From the NCBI RefSeq assembly GCF_040096055.1, contig NZ_JBBMFK010000002.1:124001-188000 (forward strand): a stretch of 64,000 bases of DNA. The letters run 5' to 3'. The DNA comes from Pseudoflavonifractor intestinihominis. GTDB taxonomy: Bacteria > Bacillota > Clostridia > Oscillospirales > Oscillospiraceae. This document shows, piece by piece, positions 25,828-32,695 of the stretch. Position 1 is the stretch's first letter, and each line of letters opens with the position of its first letter. A model generated the notes under the pieces. The model was given only the letters and a program-made list of their open reading frames with translations, made no database searches and was not told where the DNA came from. The position numbers and the translations under genes are program-made.

Positions 25828-26553
25828 ATGAAGGAACAATTTCTGCGCACTGAGATGGTGCTGGGCCCCGACGCCATGGACAGGCTCTCCGCCGCCCACG
25901 TGGCGGTGTTCGGCCTGGGCGGCGTGGGCAGCTGGGCCGTGGAGACCCTGGCCCGGGCCGGAATCGGAGCGCTGACCCTCATCGACCACGACGAGGTGGG
26001 CGTGACCAATCTGAACCGGCAGATCCAGGCCCTCTGGTCCACCCAGGGCCAGCCCAAGGCGGAGGCCATGGCCGCCCGGGTGCGGGACATCAACCCGGAC
26101 TGCAAGGTTCACCCGGTGGCGGCCAAGTATGAGCCGGCAAACCGGGAGGACTTCTTCTCCGTCCGGTACGACTATATCATAGACGCCATCGACATGGTCT
26201 CCAGCAAGCTGGACCTGATCCAGACCGCCATAGAGCGGGGCATCCCCATCCTCTCCGCCATGGGCACGGGCAACAAGCTGGACCCCACCCAGTTCCGCAT
26301 CACTGATATCTCCAAGACCTCGGGCTGCCCTCTGGCCCGGGTCATCCGGAAGGAACTGCGCAGCCGGGGCATCCTGCACCACCGGGTGCTCTTCTCCCCC
26401 GAGCTGCCCCACGCCACCGACCAGCGGGAGACCCCGCCCCCGGGCCGCCGGAGCGTGCCGGCCAGCGTGCCCTGGGTGCCGCCGGTGGCCGGACTGATGA
26501 TGGCGGGAGACGTGGTGCTCACCCTGGCGGGCATGAACCCCGACAGCAAATAG
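25828..26553 (+). CDS. tcdA: tRNA threonylcarbamoyladenosine dehydratase (ThiF/MoeB family)
   Basis: A 241-residue E1-like adenylating enzyme that cyclises t6A37 of ANN-decoding tRNAs to ct6A. The N-terminal FGLGGVGSWAVETLARAGIG is the nucleotide-binding glycine loop; LIDHDEVGVTNLNRQ and DAIDMVSSK follow. A cysteine in SGCPLARV occupies the later part. The short length and lone context, without thiS, moaD or moeA, favour TcdA over ThiF or MoeB. AGGAGG lies upstream of the ATG. Confidence 0.88.
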   Translation: MKEQFLRTEMVLGPDAMDRLSAAHVAVFGLGGVGSWAVETLARAGIGALTLIDHDEVGVTNLNRQIQALWSTQGQPKAEAMAARVRDINPDCKVHPVAAKYEPANREDFFSVRYDYIIDAIDMVSSKLDLIQTAIERGIPILSAMGTGNKLDPTQFRITDISKTSGCPLARVIRKELRSRGILHHRVLFSPELPHATDQRETPPPGRRSVPASVPWVPPVAGLMMAGDVVLTLAGMNPDSK

Positions 26554-26565
26554 TCCATGAATAGA

Positions 26566-26611
26566 AAATCCCTCCCGGCGGCAGACTAGTGCCGTTGGGA
26601 GGGATTTTTTT
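26566..26611 (+). terminator. Terminator after tcdA, whose 3' arm also carries a ribosome site
   Basis: AAATCCCTCCC and GGGAGGGATTT form the outer stem, with GGCGGCA and TGCCGTT extending it inward; a seven-T run ends at 26611. The GGGAGG in the descending arm lies 7 bases before the TTG at 26610, so the same bases appear to serve as the ribosome site of the next gene. Confidence 0.8.
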
Positions 26612-26972
26612 GCATCTTCCGGTAAAAACGCGCTGTGCCCTGTCCGGCGCCGCGGCGGGCGTGGCCAACGGCTTCTTCGGCGGCGGGGGCGGCATGGTCC
26701 TGGTCCCCCTGCTCACCCGCTGGTGCGGCCTGGAGCAGCGGAAGGCCTTCGCCACCTCGGTGGCCATCATCCTGCCCCTGTGCGCCCTGTCCTCCGCCGT
26801 CTACTTCTTCCGGGGCGGGCTGGACTTCGCCCTGGCGCTCCCCTATCTTGCCGGCGGGCTGATCGGGGGCTTTGCGGGCGGACGGCTGTTCCGCAGGCTG
26901 AACATGGACTGGCTCCGGCGGGTGTTCGCCCTGTTCATCCTCTACGGCGGCGTAAAGGCCCTTTTTTTCTGA
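26610..26972 (+). CDS. TauE/SafE-family membrane protein, first half
   Basis: A 120-residue hydrophobic protein with about four membrane helices. SGAAAGVANGFFGGGGGMVLVPLLT is the conserved opening of a TauE/SafE repeat. Full-length relatives have two such repeats in about 250 residues; this gene encodes one. I propose the TTG at 26610, placed 7 bases after GGGAGG; a GTG at 26589 lies inside the terminator stem. The stop overlaps the next start as TGATG, so both halves are probably made together and assemble. Substrate, sulfite or another anion, is unknown. Confidence 0.75.
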   Translation: MHLPVKTRCALSGAAAGVANGFFGGGGGMVLVPLLTRWCGLEQRKAFATSVAIILPLCALSSAVYFFRGGLDFALALPYLAGGLIGGFAGGRLFRRLNMDWLRRVFALFILYGGVKALFF

Positions 26973-27361
26973 TGGAGTGGCTTATTCCCGTTCTGGCCGG
27001 CGCTCTCACCGGCATCCTGTCCGGCTTCGGCGTGGGAGGCGGCACACTGCTGCTCATCTATATGACCTCCTTCGCCGGGGTGCCCCAGAATCTGGCCCAG
27101 GGAGTCAACCTGCTCTACTTCCTCCCCACCGCCGCCACCGCCCTGCCCGCCCACATCAAAAACGGCTATGTGGACCGCGCCGCCGCCTGGCCTGCCATTC
27201 TGGCCGGTCTGCTGGGCACGGCTGCCGCCGCCTGGGCGGCCACCGGTCTGGACGTGCGCCTGCTCCGCCGGTGCTTCGGCGTCTATCTCTTCTATGTGGG
27301 CGTCACCGAGCTCTTTCGAAAAAAGCCGGACAAGCTCAGCCCTGGGTCCGGCGGCGGGTGA
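26972..27361 (+). CDS. TauE/SafE-family membrane protein, second half
   Basis: A 129-residue partner of the gene before it, also with about four membrane helices. It repeats the family motif as AGALTGILSGFGVGGGTLLLIYMTS, followed by NLAQGVNLLYFLPTAATALPAHIKNG. Translation should be coupled through the TGATG overlap. Its last 26 bases overlap the convergent ruvX gene. I see no frameshift scar: both frames are intact with clean starts, so this looks like a stable split, not a broken gene. Confidence 0.8.
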   Translation: MEWLIPVLAGALTGILSGFGVGGGTLLLIYMTSFAGVPQNLAQGVNLLYFLPTAATALPAHIKNGYVDRAAAWPAILAGLLGTAAAAWAATGLDVRLLRRCFGVYLFYVGVTELFRKKPDKLSPGSGGG

Positions 27362-27755
27362 GATAGCCCTCCAGGATCAGGGTGGCCGCCACCGCGTCCA
27401 CCGTCTTCTTGTGCTGCTTCATCCGCTTGCCTGAGGCGTGGAGGATGTTGTGGGCCTCCACAGTGGTGCGGCGCTCGTCCCACAGGACAGGGGTCAGGCC
27501 GGTCACCTGGCCCACCTGCTCCGCAAAGGCACGGTACAGCTCCGCCCGGGGGCCCTCGGTGCCGTCCATGTTCCGGGGGAAGCCCATCACCAGCTCCTCC
27601 ACCCCGTGCTCCTTGACCAGGCAGGCGATCTCCTCCGCCACCGCCTCGCTCTTCCGGCTGTGGATCACCGTGGTATACCCCGCCAGCAGGCCGGTGGGAT
27701 CGGAAATGGCAATGCCCGTCCGGGCGTCGCCGTAGTCAATGGCCATGATTCTCAT
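27336..27755 (-). CDS. ruvX: Putative pre-16S rRNA nuclease / Holliday junction resolvase YqgF
   Basis: A 139-residue RNase-H-fold protein of the YqgF/RuvX family, implicated in 16S rRNA 5' maturation. The catalytic Asp is in MAIDYGDARTGIAISD, the second acidic site in WDERRTTVEA, and the last in KTVDAVAATLILEGYL. In many Firmicutes it lies with alaS; here it follows an SdpI-like gene with a four-base overlap and converges on the TauE/SafE pair. Confidence 0.92.
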   Translation of the reverse strand: MRIMAIDYGDARTGIAISDPTGLLAGYTTVIHSRKSEAVAEEIACLVKEHGVEELVMGFPRNMDGTEGPRAELYRAFAEQVGQVTGLTPVLWDERRTTVEAHNILHASGKRMKQHKKTVDAVAATLILEGYLTRRRTQG

Positions 27756-28429
27756 CTGTTTTTCTCCTTTTCCATGTTCCGTTTCAGCAGCGCCAGGGCA
27801 ATCAGCAGGGCGGGGACCATTAATATAATACAGAGCATGGAGAACAGCAGGCTCGTCTTCTCGCCGGACAAGAGCGCGTTCCCCACGGCCAGCACCAGAC
27901 CCACCGCCATCATGACCCCGCCGTCCACAATCTGGCTCCTGCGCCAGTTCTCATCGCTGGCCATGGTCCAGGCCGTCCGCACCCCGCACCAGCCGTTGCG
28001 CCGGATTTTGGGCATCACGTTGCCCAGGCAGAAGAGCAGCAGCCCCGTGACCCCGAACAGAATCCGGCTGACGGACAGCTCCAGCCCTGTCCCCAGGGCC
28101 GCTATGCGGTAGGCCTGAACCAGAAAGACCACGGTCATCACGTTGAACACCAGCAGCGCGCCGCAGCCGATGGCCAGCACCGCCGTCCGGTTCCCCGGCG
28201 CCTTTCGGCCGCTCCACTGGGACACCTTTAAAAGAAATGCCCCCATCAGCAGCGTGATCAGCGACAGAAACAGCATCTCGTACTTGCTGCCCCAGCGGTT
28301 CACCTCGCCCGCGGCATTATAGTGTACGGGGATTTCCGCCGGCAGCACCAGCAGGGCCGCCAGAGTCACCACCAGCGGCAGTCCCATCAGAATGTAAAAC
28401 AGCGTCCTCCACAGTTTTTCGTGTCTCAT
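27752..28429 (-). CDS. SdpI / DUF1648 family membrane protein
   Basis: A 225-residue protein with about six membrane helices. The N-terminal DUF1648 part has LPAEIPVHYNAAGEVNRWGSK; the C-terminal SdpI part has LGNVMPKIRRNGWCGVRTAWT with a downstream S..NW. In Bacillus, SdpI confers immunity to the SdpC toxin and signals to the SdpR repressor. No sdpC-like toxin gene is here, so immunity is unproven. Its ATG has GAGGAG just upstream and lies 113 bases inside the ArsR-type regulator gene, so the two are cotranscribed and coupled. Confidence 0.82.
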   Translation of the reverse strand: MRHEKLWRTLFYILMGLPLVVTLAALLVLPAEIPVHYNAAGEVNRWGSKYEMLFLSLITLLMGAFLLKVSQWSGRKAPGNRTAVLAIGCGALLVFNVMTVVFLVQAYRIAALGTGLELSVSRILFGVTGLLLFCLGNVMPKIRRNGWCGVRTAWTMASDENWRRSQIVDGGVMMAVGLVLAVGNALLSGEKTSLLFSMLCIILMVPALLIALALLKRNMEKEKNR

Positions 28430-28706
28430 GGCGCTCCTCCTCTGTTCCGGCGCACAGCTGGCTCAGCCAGAGTACCGCCTCCTCCAATACGGTGGCGTTC
28501 ATCTCATAATAGATGTAGTTCTTCTCCCGCCGCTCCCGTATCAGTCCCGCCCGCTTCATGCAGGAGAGATGATAGGACACGGCGGCGGCGGTCATGTCCA
28601 GCCTGGCGGCGATCTCCCCCGCCGGCAGCTCCCCGCCCCGCAGCAGCAGCAGAATCTCCCGCCGCACCGGGTCGGACAGGGCCTTGAAGATCCCGGGGCC
28701 CTCCAC
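28317..28706 (-). CDS. ArsR-family (SdpR-like) transcriptional autorepressor
   Basis: A 129-residue regulator. Residues 1-90 form a winged helix-turn-helix: IFKALSDPVRREILLLLRGGELPAGEIAARLDMTAAAVSYHLSCMK, then a wing with EKNYIYYEMN. No metal-binding cysteines are present, matching SdpR-type rather than ArsR metal sensors. After about residue 92 comes a 37-residue Gly/Ala-rich tail encoded inside the next gene. The start is GTG after GGGGGGAG. It likely represses itself and the SdpI-like gene through the inverted repeat at 28737-28760. Confidence 0.85.
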   Translation of the reverse strand: MEGPGIFKALSDPVRREILLLLRGGELPAGEIAARLDMTAAAVSYHLSCMKRAGLIRERREKNYIYYEMNATVLEEAVLWLSQLCAGTEEERHETRKTVEDAVLHSDGTAAGGDSGGPAGAAGGNPRTL

Positions 28707-28736
28707 AGCGCTCCCCCCTCCCGCGCAAAGTCAAAG

Positions 28737-28789
28737 CTATTTCAAATTTTCTTTAAATAGATTCTATCAGGCGGCGGGCGTCCTGTCAA
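28737..28789 (-). promoter_or_regulatory. Promoter and putative operator of the ArsR/SdpI operon
   Basis: On the minus strand TTGACA (28789-28784), a 17-base spacer and TAGAAT (28766-28761). Directly downstream, over the predicted start site, is an imperfect inverted repeat with outer arms CTATTT and AAATAG (28737-28760), the expected place for an autorepressor site. Confidence 0.75.
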
Positions 28790-28837
28790 GCGCTCCGCCG
28801 CCATCCCCGGAATCAAAACTTTTTTCTGAATTTCCCC

Positions 28838-28866
28838 TTGACTTTTCCCCTTCCCCATGCTATTCT
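28838..28866 (+). promoter_or_regulatory. Promoter of the rpmG-secE-nusG-rplKA operon
   Basis: TTGACT (28838-28843), a 17-base spacer, TATTCT (28861-28866). The predicted start near 28873 lies about 225 bases before rpmG, leaving a long leader. Confidence 0.7.
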
Positions 28867-28872
28867 ATTAAC

Positions 28873-29098
28873 ACCTATGAAAAGGGCTTTTTTTGTGCGC
28901 ATTTTTACGGTGTAATGACGCGCAAACCCTTTTGCCGCCGAGAGCGGGCATAGGGAGGCAGATGATGCCGAATCCGCACCGTAGCGTATAGGGGCATAGT
29001 GTATCTGTGCCTGGACGTTGCTGGATTCGGCATATTGGGCCGCATCCGGCATTTTTTATGTCCGGAGCGCCCCAAAATGATAAAGGAGGTGCCGACAA
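28873..29098 (+). ncRNA. Structured 5' leader of the rpmG operon, class not recognised
   Basis: About 225 bases between promoter and rpmG with no convincing gene. ATGCCGAATCC (28965-28975) is the exact complement of GGATTCGGCAT (29023-29033). Inside it GTAGCGT (28981-28987) pairs with ACGTTGC (29015-29021) through two G-U pairs, giving a long stem. The 3' arm can instead pair with GCCGCATCC (29039-29047), eight of nine positions, followed by TTTTTT at 29052-29057. The two folds exclude each other, as in transcription attenuators. A 12-codon frame (28877-28915) near the start lacks a ribosome site. No T-box or known riboswitch core seen. Confidence 0.55.
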
Positions 29099-29263
29099 GT
29101 GGCAAAGGCAGGCAACCGGGTGAAGATCACCCTGCGCTGCTCCGAGTGCAAACAGCGCAATTACAACACGTTCAAGAACAAGAAGAACACTCCTGATCGT
29201 CTGGAGCTGAACAAGTACTGCCCCTTCTGCAGAAAGCACACGGTCCACAACGAGACCAAGTAA
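29099..29263 (+). CDS. rpmG: 50S ribosomal protein L33
   Basis: A 54-residue L33 of the zinc-ribbon form: cysteine pairs CSEC and CPFC are present. It begins GTG, 8 bases after AAAGGAGGT, and continues AKAGNRVKITLRCSEC. L33 next to secE and nusG is the standard Firmicutes order. Too short for most gene finders at default cutoffs, but unmistakable. Confidence 0.95.
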   Translation: MAKAGNRVKITLRCSECKQRNYNTFKNKKNTPDRLELNKYCPFCRKHTVHNETK

Positions 29264-29304
29264 TGAGCTTACAGATGGCTCACAAGAAAGAAGGGTGTAT
29301 CTGA

Positions 29305-29616
29305 ATGTCTGAAAACGAGAAGATCGAGCAGGCCGGCCAGGCGGACGCCGCCAAGTCCGCACCCGCCAAAGCCGACAAGAAGGCGAAGGACGAGAAAAAG
29401 TCCAAGCCCGGTTTCTTCAAGCGCGTCGCCAAGTGGTTCAAGGAAATGAAGAGCGAACTGAAGAAGGTACAGTGGCCCGGTTGGAAGCAGGTTGCGAAGA
29501 ACACCGGTATCGTAATTGCCTGCGTTATCGTGGTGGGCATCTTCATCTGGGTTTTCGACGCCCTGGCCAACGCCGTTGTGCAGGCGCTGCTGAACCTTTT
29601 CAACCCCGGCGCATAA
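29305..29616 (+). CDS. secE: Preprotein translocase subunit SecE
   Basis: A 103-residue SecE, the small clamp subunit of SecYEG. A Lys/Ala-rich N-terminus of about 35 residues precedes the conserved amphipathic helix FKEMKSELKKVQWPGWKQVAKNT and one C-terminal membrane helix (about 69-90). Located 41 bases after rpmG and 11 bases before nusG. Confidence 0.95.
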   Translation: MSENEKIEQAGQADAAKSAPAKADKKAKDEKKSKPGFFKRVAKWFKEMKSELKKVQWPGWKQVAKNTGIVIACVIVVGIFIWVFDALANAVVQALLNLFNPGA

Positions 29617-29627
29617 AGGAGTAAATC

Positions 29628-30152
29628 ATGGCTGAAAGTGCAAAGTGGTATGTCGTCCATACCTATTCCGGCTATGAGAACACCGTCGCCGCCTCCATTG
29701 AAAAGGCAGTCGAAAACCGCAACATGCACGACCTCATCCAGGAGGTCAGCATCCCTCTGGAGACGGTCACCGAAATCACCGACAACGGCCCCAAGACCGT
29801 GGAGCGCAAAGTGTTCCCCGGCTACGTGCTGGTGAAAATGGTGATGACCGACGAGACCTGGCATCTGGTCCGCAATGTCCGCGGCGCCACCGGCTTCGTC
29901 GGCTCCGGCAACAAGGCCATCCCCCTCTCCGATGAGGAGATCGCCGCCCTCGGCGTGGAAAAGCGCGAGGTGGTGATCGGCTACGCGGTGGGCGACAATG
30001 TCCGCATCACCGACGGCGCCCTCAAGTCCTATCTCGGCACCGTGGACGAGATCGATATGGAGCACGAGAAGGTCCGTATCGTGGTGTCCATGTTCGGCCG
30101 TGAGACTCCCGTGGAGCTGGACCTCGACCAGGTGGAACCTGTCGAGCTGTAA
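29628..30152 (+). CDS. nusG: Transcription termination/antitermination protein NusG
   Basis: A 174-residue NusG. N-terminal NGN domain (WYVVHTYSGYENTVAASIEKAV through FPGYVLVKMVMTDETWHLVRN.RGATGFVGSG) binds RNA polymerase; the C-terminal KOW domain (VGDNVRITDGALKSYLGTVDEID) contacts ribosomal protein S10. Length and spacing are typical, with the ribosomal protein genes rplK and rplA following. Confidence 0.96.
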   Translation: MAESAKWYVVHTYSGYENTVAASIEKAVENRNMHDLIQEVSIPLETVTEITDNGPKTVERKVFPGYVLVKMVMTDETWHLVRNVRGATGFVGSGNKAIPLSDEEIAALGVEKREVVIGYAVGDNVRITDGALKSYLGTVDEIDMEHEKVRIVVSMFGRETPVELDLDQVEPVEL

Positions 30153-30279
30153 GTCCGCCGGAGGCTCGTCCCGCGGCCCCGGGCCGCTCCGCCATGCCCG
30201 GCATGGCTTTCCCCCGCACGTGGGAGGCGTCCCACAGACGCCGTTCCAACCACATTTATCGTAGGAGGTGCTGTTTCAA
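30153..30279 (+). other. Hairpin-rich spacer between nusG and rplK
   Basis: The 127-base gap holds three successive GC-rich hairpins: GCGGCC/GGCCGC near 30173-30187, GCCATGC/GCATGGC near 30191-30207, and GTGGGA/TCCCAC near 30219-30234. None is followed by a U-tract. AGGAGGTG for rplK lies at 30263-30270. The hairpins may be a site for ribosomal-protein feedback or RNA processing. Confidence 0.5.
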
Positions 30280-30705
<426 letters not shown>

Positions 30706-30724
30706 GCGAAGGAGGTAGTAGGAA

Positions 30725-31417
30725 ATGTTTAGAGGCAAGAAATATCAGGAGAGCGCCAAGCAGATCGACAAGGCCGCTCTGTACGATACCGCCGAGGCCA
30801 TGAACCTGGTGGTCAAGACCGCTCCCGCCAAGTTCGACGAGACCGTTGAGCTCCACGTGAAGCTGGGCGTCGACTCCCGTCACGCCGACCAGCAGGTCCG
30901 CGGCGCCATCGTCCTCCCCCACGGCACCGGCAAGACCGCCCGCGTCCTGGTCTTCGCCAAGGGCGACAAGGCCGAGGCCGCCAAGGCCGCCGGCGCTGAC
31001 TTCGTCGGCGAGATGGACATGGTCCAGAAGATCCAGCAGGAGAACTGGTTCGACTACGACGTGGTCGTGGCCAGCCCCGATATGATGGGCGTTGTCGGCC
31101 GCCTCGGTAAGCTGCTGGGCCCCAAGGGCCTGATGCCCTCCCCCAAGGCCGGCACCGTCACCCCCGACGTGGCCAAGGCCGTCAAGGAGATCAAGGCCGG
31201 TAAGGTCGAGTACCGCCTGGACAAGACCAACATCATCCACTGCCCCATCGGCAAGGTGTCCTTCGGCGCCGAGAAGTTGACCGAGAACTTTAACGCCCTC
31301 ATGGGCGCCATCGTGAAGGCCAAGCCCTCCGCTGCCAAGGGTCAGTATATCCGCAGCTGCGTGGTGGCCTCCACCATGGGCCCCGGCGTGAAGATCAACG
31401 GTGCCAAGCTGATGTAA
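30725..31417 (+). CDS. rplA: 50S ribosomal protein L1
   Basis: L1, 230 residues, the stalk protein near the E site and a classic translational repressor of its own operon. Motifs include TVELHVKLGVDSRHADQQVRG, the central domain AGADFVG, and LGPKGLMPSPKAGTV. AAGGAGGTAG lies before the ATG, 19 bases after rplK. Confidence 0.97.
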   Translation: MFRGKKYQESAKQIDKAALYDTAEAMNLVVKTAPAKFDETVELHVKLGVDSRHADQQVRGAIVLPHGTGKTARVLVFAKGDKAEAAKAAGADFVGEMDMVQKIQQENWFDYDVVVASPDMMGVVGRLGKLLGPKGLMPSPKAGTVTPDVAKAVKEIKAGKVEYRLDKTNIIHCPIGKVSFGAEKLTENFNALMGAIVKAKPSAAKGQYIRSCVVASTMGPGVKINGAKLM

Positions 31418-31436
31418 TTTCCGCCTGACGAGCAGT

Positions 31437-31460
31437 ATCCAGGGGGATTCCCCCCTGGAT
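31437..31460 (+). other. Hairpin after rplA
   Basis: ATCCAGGGGG (31437-31446) with CCCCCTGGAT (31451-31460) and a four-base loop, 19 bases past the rplA stop. A run of T does not follow at once (TTTTTT begins near 31481), so termination here would be inefficient; it separates rplKA from the next promoter. Confidence 0.55.
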
Positions 31461-31495
31461 ATCTGCCCCCAGGAGAAAATTTTTTCACTTTTTAG

Positions 31496-31524
31496 TTGAC
31501 AGCCCGGTTTCGGGATGTTATACT
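31496..31524 (+). promoter_or_regulatory. Promoter of rplJ-rplL
   Basis: TTGACA (31496-31501), a 17-base spacer and TATACT (31519-31524): close to consensus. The start near 31531 gives a leader of about 130 bases that holds the L10 leader element. Confidence 0.8.
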
Positions 31525-31530
31525 ATCTTT

Positions 31531-31643
31531 CGTGTTCAGAGACAGCAGGTCGTGTTCGCACGGTAAATCCTGCCGAGAATGCAGTATAGACGTTTGTTTT
31601 GTGCTGTTTTGTGTCTTTGGACGCGGAACAGCACTTTATTTTT
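31531..31643 (+). ncRNA. Ribosomal protein L10 leader with transcription attenuator
   Basis: The leader contains AGACAGCAGGT (31540-31550) and TAAATCCTGCCGAGAATG, the conserved core of the Firmicutes L10 leader, bound by L10 or the L10(L12)4 complex. It is followed by a strong terminator hairpin: GTGCTGTT (31601-31608) with AACAGCAC (31627-31634), extended inside by GTGTC/GACGC, then TTTATTTTT. Excess L10 should favour premature termination and so limit rplJ-rplL expression. Confidence 0.85.
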
Positions 31644-31660
31644 CTGGAGGTGAATCCCAC

Positions 31661-32194
31661 ATGCCTAACGCAAAGGTTCTCAGTGAGAAGCAGGCCGTCG
31701 TGGCCGAGCTGACCGAGAAGCTCAAGGACGCCGCCAGCGGCGTTCTGGTGGATTATAAGGGCATCACTGTGGCTGAGGACACCGCTCTGCGCGCCGAGCT
31801 GCGCAAGAACGACGTGGAGTACGCCGTCGTGAAGAACACCCTGGTCCGTTTTGCCATCAACAACTGCGGCATGGAGGCCCTGGACGACGTGCTCAACGGC
31901 ACCACTTCCCTGGCCATCAGCCACAGCGACCCCATCGCTCCCATGCGCGTGGTGAACAAGTTCGCCAAGCAGTTCAACGGCGCCAAGTTCACCATCAAGG
32001 CCGGCTTCATGGACGGCAAGGTCCTGTCCCTGGACGAGGTCAGCGCTCTGGCCGAGCTGCCCTCCAAGGAGGTCCTGCAGGCTCAGGTCCTGGGCACCAT
32101 GCTGGCCCCCATCACCAGCCTGGCCATCGTCATCAAGGCCATCGCCGAGAAGCAGGGCGGCTCCGTGGAGGAGACCGCTTCCGCCGAGGCGTAA
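31661..32194 (+). CDS. rplJ: 50S ribosomal protein L10
   Basis: L10, 177 residues, the stalk base that anchors L7/L12 dimers. Sequence shows LSEKQAVVAELTEKLKDAASGVLVDYKGITV, then VVKNTLVRFA, and a C-terminal helix for L12 binding. Start at 31661, after CTGGAGGTGAATCC; the frame is open from 31496 but that part is promoter and leader RNA. Confidence 0.96.
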   Translation: MPNAKVLSEKQAVVAELTEKLKDAASGVLVDYKGITVAEDTALRAELRKNDVEYAVVKNTLVRFAINNCGMEALDDVLNGTTSLAISHSDPIAPMRVVNKFAKQFNGAKFTIKAGFMDGKVLSLDEVSALAELPSKEVLQAQVLGTMLAPITSLAIVIKAIAEKQGGSVEETASAEA

Positions 32195-32252
32195 CCCCTG
32201 TCCCCCGCATCACTACAACACTTCAGATATTTATTTTAGGAGGTAACATATC

Positions 32253-32627
32253 ATGGCTTCTGAGAAGATTACTGCCCTCATCGAAGAGGTTAAGGGCCTG
32301 ACCGTTCTGGAGCTCTCCGAGCTCGTCCACGCTCTGGAGGAGGAGTTCGGCGTCTCCGCCGCCGCCATGGCCGCTCCCGCCGCTGCCGGCGCTGCCGCTC
32401 CCGCTGCTGAGGAGAAGACCGAGTTCGACGTCGTTCTGGCTGAGATCGGCGCCGAGAAGATCAAGGTCATCAAGGCTGTCCGTGAGATCACTGGCCTGGG
32501 CCTGGCTGAGGCCAAGGCCGTTGTCGAGGCCGCTCCCAAGGCCATCAAGGAGGGTGTCTCCAAGGACGAGGCCGAGGAGCTGAAGAAGAAGCTCGAGGAT
32601 GTCGGCGCCAAGGTGGAGCTGAAGTAA
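32253..32627 (+). CDS. rplL: 50S ribosomal protein L7/L12
   Basis: L7/L12, 124 residues. The N-terminal dimerisation helix pair (EKITALIEEVKGLTVLELSELVHALEE) is joined by an Ala/Pro-rich hinge (about 38-55) to the C-terminal domain with EKTEFDVVL, KIKVIKAVREITGLGLAEAKAVVEAAPK. The C-terminal domain recruits translation GTPases. AGGAGGTAAC lies upstream of the ATG. Confidence 0.97.
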   Translation: MASEKITALIEEVKGLTVLELSELVHALEEEFGVSAAAMAAPAAAGAAAPAAEEKTEFDVVLAEIGAEKIKVIKAVREITGLGLAEAKAVVEAAPKAIKEGVSKDEAEELKKKLEDVGAKVELK

Positions 32628-32655
32628 GTCTCTCCCCTTCCCTTCATACAGCATC

Positions 32656-32695
32656 AACCCGGACCTGCGGTTTTACCGCAGGTCCGGGTTTTTTT
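32656..32695 (+). terminator. Strong terminator after rplL
   Basis: A 15-base perfect stem, 32656-32670 (AACCCGGACCTGCGG) with 32676-32690, five-base loop and a T-run to 32695. Confidence 0.93.

Noticed and set aside
23950..26412. An 820-codon minus-strand frame opposite the foldase and tcdA genes
   Set aside because: It covers two recognised plus-strand genes and their promoter and terminator. Composition is that of an antisense shadow.
26589..27361. A frameshifted pseudogene of a single TauE/SafE permease
   Set aside because: Both halves have intact frames, plausible starts and a TGATG junction at a natural domain boundary, so a functional split is more likely, though a sequencing error cannot be excluded.
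28930..29060. The rpmG leader as a tRNA, T-box or c-di-GMP riboswitch
   Set aside because: The closing stem is 11 bases and no T-loop or anticodon arm fits a tRNA; the T-box AGGGTGG-type sequence and the c-di-GMP core are absent.
28868..29362. A 164-codon minus-strand frame opposite rpmG
   Set aside because: It lies across the leader RNA, rpmG and the secE start; the plus-strand genes are certain.
30153..30279. A promoter or terminator in the nusG-rplK gap
   Set aside because: The hairpins lack U-tracts and no -35/-10 pair is visible; described only as structured spacer.
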